From Silene conica (lineage: Eukaryota; Streptophyta; Magnoliopsida; Caryophyllales; Caryophyllaceae): a stretch of DNA of 64,000 nucleotides. Where the stretch lies: the NCBI GenBank assembly GCA_029255685.2, contig CM055312.2, positions 52,052,202 to 52,116,201 on the forward strand, in the 5' to 3' direction. The notes under the pieces were generated by a model. It was not told the origin of the DNA. It worked only from the letters and a program-made list of their open reading frames with translations, and made no database searches. Both the position numbers and the translations under genes were made by a program. Shown here in pieces: positions 57,675-64,000 of the stretch. Within the stretch, counting starts at the first letter, position 1, and each line of letters starts with the position of its first letter.

Positions 57675-58290
57675 AAGACATCATCTAATTTAATACTCCA
57701 ATCCTTTCGTGATTTAGAAACAACTTTTGCTAGGGTCTCTTTGAGTTCTCTATTAGAAATCTCAACTTGACCACTAGTTTTAGGGTTAAAAGCTAGACCC
57801 CTTCGATGTTGGACACCGAATTTAGTTAGCAAAGCACTCAGTTGTTTCTCTTTAAAATGCATTCCCCCATCACTAATGACAACCCTAAGGACGCCAAAAC
57901 GAGGTAACATGATTTTTTAAACAGTTTTATCACAGCTTTAGCATCACAATGGGGAGTAGCAATAACTTCAACCCATTTAGAGACATAATCAACGACGACA
58001 AGAATATACCTGTTACCTTGACTGCTTTGGAAGGGTCCTTGATAATCACTGCCCCAAACATCGAAAATCTCGACCTCTAAAATACCAACCTGTGGCATCT
58101 CATGTCTCTTTGAAACGTTACCTGACCTTTGACAAGCATCACAACTACTCACAAAATTCCTACTGTCATCATGTAAAGTAGGCCAATAAAATCCAGATTG
58201 GAGTACCTTTGCCACGGTCCGAGATGGACCGTGGTGACCACCATAAGCAGAAGAGTGGCATGCTTCCAGAATATCCTTCACCTTCCACTG
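57675..58290 (-). pseudogene. Integrase zinc finger and core, element D
   Basis: On the minus strand: HHCC part with ACHSSAYGGHHGPSRT and CDACQRSGN; core with VWGSDYQGPF, VVVDYVSKWVEV and ISDGGMHF (D, D) and the TSGQVEISNRELK segment (E). It is cut at 57670-57674 by element E. It is a fossil with about one or two breaks. Confidence 0.88.
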
Positions 58291-58356
58291 GGCGACGTAT
58301 CTCCGGATAAGTCCGTCTGCACATTCCTTGAAAACATAAGGGTTATCCTAAAAGTA

Positions 58357-59199
58357 CTACTTCGAATCATAGGCAAATCGCTTTTTCTGCTGCCACGAGA
58401 GCTTGGGTAGGATTTTACCTATCACAGCAAAGTTAGCAAAATCAGCAAACCATGGAGGTGGATAAGAACCTGGACTATTAATGATCAACAAACTGTCATC
58501 AGGAAAAGAATCATCAATAGGTAAAGGATCTTCCCTATCAGTCAACTGTAAACGCGATAAGTGATCAGCTACTACATTTTCCGCGCCTTTCTTGTATTTG
58601 ATCTCCAAGTCAAACTCCTGCAAAAGGAGTATCCACCTCAAAAGCCTCGGCTTTGCATTCTTCTTCAGGAAGAGAGTCTTCAATGCTGCATGATCAGTGT
58701 AAACAATAACCTTAGAACCCAATAAGTAAGAACGAAATTTTTCCAAGGCAAAAACTACAGCTAGAAGCTCCTTCTCTGTGGTGTAATAGTTGACTTGAGC
58801 CTCACCCAGAGTTCGGCTCACATAGTAAATGGCATTCAATGCCCTGTTCTTCCTCTGTCCTAGCACTGCACCCACTGCATAGTCACTGGCATATACATGA
58901 TCTCAAATGGGAGATCCCAATCAGGTGGCTGAATGATCGATGCTGAAATTAGAGCCTCCTTTAACCTGTTAAAAGCTAAAAGACACTCATCAGTAAAATT
59001 AAAGACGACATCCTTAAGGAGCAATTGTGTAAGTGGTTTAGCAATCTTAGAGAAGTCCTTAATGAAACGCCAGTAAAAACCTGCGTGACCAAAGAAACTT
59101 CTCACCCTTTTGACATTCATAGGAGGGGGCAATTGCTCAATCACCTGCACTTTTGCTTTATCTACATGAATACCCTTATCAGAAATTAGATGCCCTAAC
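58357..59199 (-). pseudogene. Reverse transcriptase end and RNase H, element D
   Basis: The RT thumb region reads VQVIEQLPPPMNVKRVRSFF and GFYWRFIKDFSKIAKPLTQL (59150-58960). RNase H follows with [32 protein letters not shown] and [12 protein letters not shown]. The RT catalytic part would lie to the right and is replaced by Copia sequence from 59200. The motif set is Ty3/Athila type. It is a truncated fossil. Confidence 0.9.
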
Positions 59200-60450
59200 T
59201 GTTGGGATTTATGTCCTCAACAATAGTGCGATCGCATAATTAAATCTCATGACGAGAATGCGCAAGGGATGATACGAAATTATATTGTCAACTGACCAAC
59301 ATTAATCAGTAATGATTGGCTAGCTAGAGTTTGACATTACTGCCGTATGACGGTGGTGGTCAGTTGGTCCGTTTAGGTCACACCTATAGGACAATTCCCT
59401 TAATTGATAAATTGATCAAATGTATATTGATACGAGTTGATCATATTCCTTAAACTCGTATATCGAGAAATCAGAGGTTAAATCGTATTATAAGATTTAT
59501 GTTTGAAATTGAAACGTGTCAATTATGAAACATTGAACGATATTTATGAAATGTCGTAATTAGAATGAATCTGGTTGTATATTATTACAAGGGTTGTAAA
59601 TCGTATTGACGACTATTAATAATAACCATTTTATATACTAGTAATTTCGAATTACTTGTCAATTTGTTAAATGTGATTTGTTTAATTTATAAATGATATT
59701 TATTTGATCAATATACTTTTTAAATTAAAACAATTATTGTTTATAACATTGTGACATAATGTATGTCACAAATGTAAAATTGTACAATTTGACAAACATA
59801 AAATGGATGTCCATTTTACCTTAAAATGTGACGGTTTGGGGGGGGGGGGGTGGTTAAGGTGTGATTATTGCATCTTAATTACCCTAAGACATGATGATTA
59901 AAGGGGTGCCTTGAGAACTCATACCTAGAGCCACCCTAAGAGCATTGAAAATGGAAAATGTTCCCCTTTTGCTTCTTCCCATGGCCGGCTATGCATGCCC
60001 CAACACAACTCTCTTAAATCATGTGATTAACTCACAAATGATTCATTCGAACCCTAAGCCACATTTTATAGTGATAGAAAATCTTAAGAAATCCTCAAAT
60101 ATTATTATAAGATAATAACAATCATACTATAATAGTTGTAGTATTAATTTTAATATATCTAATAAAAGATTAGAATATTATTTAAGGAAAAACCGATTCT
60201 TGCCCTAGCTTCATCAAGTTTTGGTTCTTAAGGGTTGTCTTGGGTGCATCTTGGAGGAGATATCCTACGTTGGATATTAGGGTGGAGGATCATCCTTGCA
60301 CTATTCCGTCGAAATTGTGAGCTTTCGATTCTTTATTCCGCACTGTCATTAGCATGCATAAGATCTTGTAAAAACCTAATTAAAATGTTAATTAGTAATA
60401 ATGTTAGTAATACTATGTTTTAGGGACCAAGGAGTTGGTTTCCGAATTTG
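59200..60450 (+). repeat. Copia-type LTR F1, plus orientation
   Basis: It begins TGTTGGGATTTATGTCCTC inside the RT of element D; the last bases of D are CTAAC. The 5' start and the body (GAGTTTGACATTACTGCC; GCATGCATAAGATCTT near 60353) are matched by the inverted sequence at 61010-62564. The 3' edge is uncertain. It is probably part of a large insertion extending past the window. Confidence 0.6.
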
Positions 60451-61009
60451 TACTTTTATTATTTTTCTTTTCTAGTTAGGCCATACTAGGGTTACTTATG
60501 CCTTAAGTTTTATGCTTTTATTTTGCTTTTTATGTTTGCATGCATAGCCAAATCGTCATTTCATGTCATGCATTTTATTCGAGTACATCGACCTAGTCAA
60601 TTAAATTTATCGATAATTCACCGACTTAGTTCACTTAAACGGAGATAAATAATGAATTGACTAGATCTCTTACAATATAAATATTGAGACTTAGCCTTAC
60701 CAAAGAGTATAGACCCATGACTCCCTTCTTCATAAGAAAGTGGGCTCGGCTGCACCGGGGTACTAAGCTTGTTACGTTGGGTAAGTGGGGTAATATGATT
60801 ACACCTTGAAATTTGGTCGATCTCAACGAAGGTATTCGTAACCGTAGTTGCAATAAGTTCGGGCTAAAGACAATTTATAGGAAATTGTCGACCGAGAGTT
60901 CTAAGGTAGAACCGATTAAGGAGTTAATCCACCAAATTATATAAATAAGGGATGAATCGGCTACACCGTGCCCAAATTAGTATGGATTTGGGTCTCGGAA
61001 TCATTTACT
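60451..61009. other. Region between the inverted Copia LTRs
   Basis: No frame or domain is recognised. Two related direct blocks (CTCGGCTGCACCGGGGTACT at about 60746 and ATCGGCTACACCGTGCCC at about 60956), each followed by TTGGGTAAG, hint at a local duplication. It may be LTR or leader sequence of either neighbour. Confidence 0.35.
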
Positions 61010-62564
61010 TAATTGGGTAAGAGTGTAGGGAACTAAGTTCCTGATTTTATACTCAAAACTAATGTGAGTTTTGTTTCTTTAAATTTAGGTTATAAAACTT
61101 AATAAGATCTTATGCATGCATGATGATATCATAAGATGTGATTGTCCTTACATTGGTTTTAGAAGGTTTATACTCAATAATCACCTATTACTTGAGTCTT
61201 CAATACCGAAATACCCTTATAACGATCTAACAAAAATCGTCTCCAAAAGAGACGTATCAAGGACCCGATCTAAAACTAACACCAATTTTGTTAATAGAAA
61301 ATTAGTATTAGTATACTAGAATTAATAATAATATTACTCTTATAATATTACTACCATGGAAATAATTTATTTTCTTAAGAAACTACTTTGCTTATAAAAC
61401 TTAGAGAGAATGATGTTGTAGTAATGTGAGATAAGTGTAAGCATCAACTAGCAACAAGTGAACTTGTGGTGGTGGCACAAAAACTTGTATAAGACCGTCG
61501 CACGTGCGACCAGTTGAAAAGTGACCATATTGTGATAAGTAGTGACCACTTTTGAGTAAATAGTGACCACCTTTATAAGAAAAAAATGACCTATTTTTCA
61601 AAAGTGGTCACTGTTTATCAATAAGTGGTCACATTTTACCACAAAATGGTCACATTTTGTAAAAAAGCACGGGTGAGACGGTCGTACAGAAGAATTACTG
61701 GTGGTGGTGGATAGTGTGGTATTTATAGAGCAACAATGCTCACATGAGAGGGCACATGGCCGACCATGTCAAGCCTTCATGGCCTATGCATGCTCTCTTA
61801 CACTCTTACACAAAGGCTCAAATATGCCTTACACATATGCTTTGTGTATTTTACACACAATCCCCTTACTTACTGACACACACTATCACTTGCTAATTTA
61901 AACACACAATCCACACATATACATACATTATCACGGCTTAAAATGGGTCTTATTATGGACCCATTTTATCTTTGTCAATTGTGTTAATTTGTAACATGTC
62001 ACACATGTCTTATAACACATGACCCTATTTATTAATCATGCAATTTTAACTATTAGAATTCATAATTTATAAATTTATCACATTTAAATAATAATTCCAA
62101 TATTTCGAAATTATTATTGTATAGAATGTAATATCATAATTTTAATTACAACTTTTTGCAATTTTATGATCAACCGTGTTCATTCTCAATTTAATCGTTT
62201 CCCAAACGAATAAATAAAAACCGAGTAATAAAACGATTTTATTACTTTGACTAGAATTATTATAATCCCATTATAAAATATTTGTCATATAAAATTATTT
62301 CCAAAATTTCTAGTTATCAATTAATTTGTATCCAATACAATATTAATTAATTATTCTATTGAGACGGAATTCCCTAAAGATATGACCTTAACGGATCAAC
62401 TGATCACTACCATCATATGACGATAATGTCAAACTCTAGACAACCAATCATTATCGATAAATGTTGATCAGTTGACTTTAAAAGAGTAACACTCCCAGTT
62501 GTGTTTCATTCAAATGAGTTTTAATTACGTCAACACACTATTGTCGAGGACACTTCCTCCAACA
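61010..62564 (-). repeat. Copia-type LTR F2, minus orientation
   Basis: On the minus strand it starts TGTTGGAGGAAGTGTCCTC directly after a purine tract (AAGTGGGAGAT at 62565-62576). It is therefore the 3' LTR of a minus-strand Copia element. It is an inverted, diverged relative of 59200-60450, and is longer partly because of a 200-bp MITE at 61488-61687. Confidence 0.65.
61488..61687. mobile_element. Short palindromic MITE in LTR F2
   Basis: The ends TATAAGACCGTCGCACGTG and (complement) TACGACCGTCTCACCCGTG are inverted repeats. The inside repeats GTGACCA and TGGTCAC, three or four times on each side, so the whole 200 bp can fold back. The flanking TA at both ends may be the target duplication. 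I recall similar GTGAGACGGTCT ends in other plant genomes but cannot name the family. Confidence 0.65.
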
Positions 62565-62576
62565 ATCTCCCACTTG

Positions 62577-64000
62577 TCCGAGACAAGTGTGTTTCACCAA
62601 TTCTCTTGCCCTATTACTATCTCCCACTCAATGCATGGCGTCCTCTCAGGTCGTGCCGGCAATTGATTTAAATCTAGAGTGGTTTATCTCGATCTGGAGT
62701 TATAACTACTGACCGGAATTATCTACCATAGATACCTTCCGAGCGTGGCCACGCATTTCTAGTTATTATTCTCCTCGAGTGGCCTAGAGATATTTCTGAA
62801 CCCTGACAAGGGGTGGACAATTCCTAATCGACTTATTCCTTCCGGCTGGCCATAGTCCATCATAATCCAAAATATGTCCTTATGAACCCCAGTTACAAAG
62901 GTGTTAGGACATAAATCAAAGTTGGTCTGAAACCTATGCCACCTCAGAGAACAGTCATTAGTCCAAGAACTGACTCATGTGAAACACGATAGATGCTCCC
63001 GCCACGACCAGGCAGTCTTTTAATAAGATTACGCCAGAGCTCTATCAGCGGTCATTAGCCCGGCAAATGTACCTTAACATGTCTATGCCTAGGTGATTGA
63101 TTAGTCATCCCGTATGACTCTATGGCAATTGAACTCGCCATCAATCGCATCACACATCCGGTTGCATTGAGATGTCACCTCACTTAAGCAACTAGGGGCG
63201 AGGTCATGATAATTCAATTCACTTTAATGGGGTTCAATATGGTCTTACCATCCCATTTGAATTTTACTTGACCTTTCGTGAGTTATAAATAACTCAAACG
63301 ATTAGTGGATTACACCATCCAAGTGATCAACCTTTGAACACCATTTAATTTACAATGAGCTTAAGGGTTTCTCGTTTAAATCCCTTAAAGTTGTAATTAT
63401 CTTCATTTTGGGTAAACCAGGTTTACCACGTGCGAGCGTTCACTCTGCGGATCATATCCACACATACTATTTTATCTCAATGAGATAAGTCATTATGTGC
63501 ATTGTATAACTCCCAGCTACAATAATGCTATTACATAATTTGTGAACTTATACATTTTGTAGAATCTTGTGATGATCATGTAGTTAAAATACAAGTCATT
63601 TAGATGCATAGTCAATGAATGTAAGCCAAAGATTATCACAAATCTTTGCTTGGTATCTTGGAACTTGAGTCGTTGCAAACCTTTTACCATACGACTAAGT
63701 TATCTTCCAAAATCTTGAATTTGTCTTTCATCTTCATTGGAGAATGCTTTGACAATTGATCAAGGTTTCATCATTGGTTCAATCAACTGCTCAACAGGTT
63801 ATCCTGCAAGCGGCGCGCATCCACTTTACACGATTATACTAATGGCGGAAACATTAGCGATTTAAACGTGCAAACGATAGTACTTAAGGTTCGATAAATT
63901 TCCATGATCCCATCATGACTATACTATCTTCATCTCCATGAACAACCTTAACACTAATAACAAGATGTCTTTTATAATCTCAACTAAACATCCAATGTTC
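62577..64000 (-). other. Noncoding internal DNA of Copia element F2
   Basis: The stretch right of the polypurine tract has no open frame longer than chance and no Copia protein motif on either strand. Its position, between a 3' LTR and the window edge on the minus strand, suggests the long untranslated 3' domain of a Copia element. Several CCCACT-rich strings occur near 62570-62630. Confidence 0.45.

Larger units (their letters stand above)
39809..59199 (-). mobile_element. Athila-like LTR retrotransposon D, split by E
   Basis: On the minus strand the order is RT (from 59199), RNase H, integrase, [element E], integrase C-terminus, ORF2, 3' UTR, polypurine tract and 3' LTR (41061-39809). This is the Athila order. 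The RT start, protease, gag and 5' LTR are missing because Copia sequence begins at 59200. D is the only element here of this group with a polymerase. It is a fossil with several breaks, chiefly in ORF2 and pol, besides the E insertion. Without E, about 7.4 kb is present. Confidence 0.88.

Noticed and set aside
1-64000. tRNA or rRNA genes
   Set aside because: Only primer-binding complements and isolated polymerase III box-like strings were found; no cloverleaf could be drawn.

Overview
The window is about 64 kb of AT-rich nuclear DNA from a flowering plant, probably a eudicot. The evidence is a plastid-type iron superoxide dismutase gene with plant introns, set in nested plant LTR retrotransposons (Athila-like Ty3 and several Copia types) and short DNA transposons. 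I cannot place the species.

Layout. 1-4530: the 3' half of an Athila-like element (A: protease-bearing frame, 3' UTR, LTR). It seems to sit inside a second one (B: ORF2 tail, 3' UTR, LTR; 4531-8320). 8325-20857: a very large foldback with arms of about 1.0 kb and a 9-nt loop, split by a young SIRE-like Copia element (C, 9139-19624, target duplication ACCGT). 21245-22985: a Mutator-like short element carrying a nested 800-bp hAT element. 23684-35045: the one clear host gene, a chloroplast FeSOD of 8 exons, with a candidate 21-nt microexon in intron 2. Intron 2 carries an old 7-kb Copia element (G) whose gag region is duplicated in inverted orientation; intron 3 carries two short TIR elements. 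37145-39330: a Copia fragment (H) with a 543-bp MULE-type insertion. 39611-39808: a 44-bp minisatellite. 39809-59199: an Athila-like element on the minus strand (D) whose integrase is split by a young, apparently whole, polymerase-less relative (E, 45641-57669, target duplication CCCAT). 59200-64000: a Copia LTR facing an inverted relative, then noncoding Copia internal DNA running off the window.

What stands out. (1) All four Athila-like elements carry, twice each in the 3' UTR, the same small module: an 8-bp stem closed by an RGGR tetraloop, followed within 0-3 nt by a G-rich tract of polypurine-tract type. One copy lies mid-UTR and the other is the actual PPT at the LTR edge. The stems differ in sequence but keep pairing, which suggests selection on RNA (or DNA) structure. 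(2) The same elements carry arrays of GC-rich palindromes, mostly just upstream of the LTR TATA box, with a different 'word' in each family: GGTCGACCGACC, ACTCGATCGAGT, or a five-part CAGCCGGT/ACCGGCTG unit. (3) Element E has gag-protease and Athila ORF2 but no reverse transcriptase or integrase, so it probably depended on relatives such as D. (4) Two long inverted repeats (the 1-kb foldback and the duplicated gag in the FeSOD intron) could yield double-stranded RNA.

Everything outside the FeSOD gene is repeat-derived or carries no gene I recognise. All identities are from reading the sequence; no searches were run. Divergence figures are eye counts.
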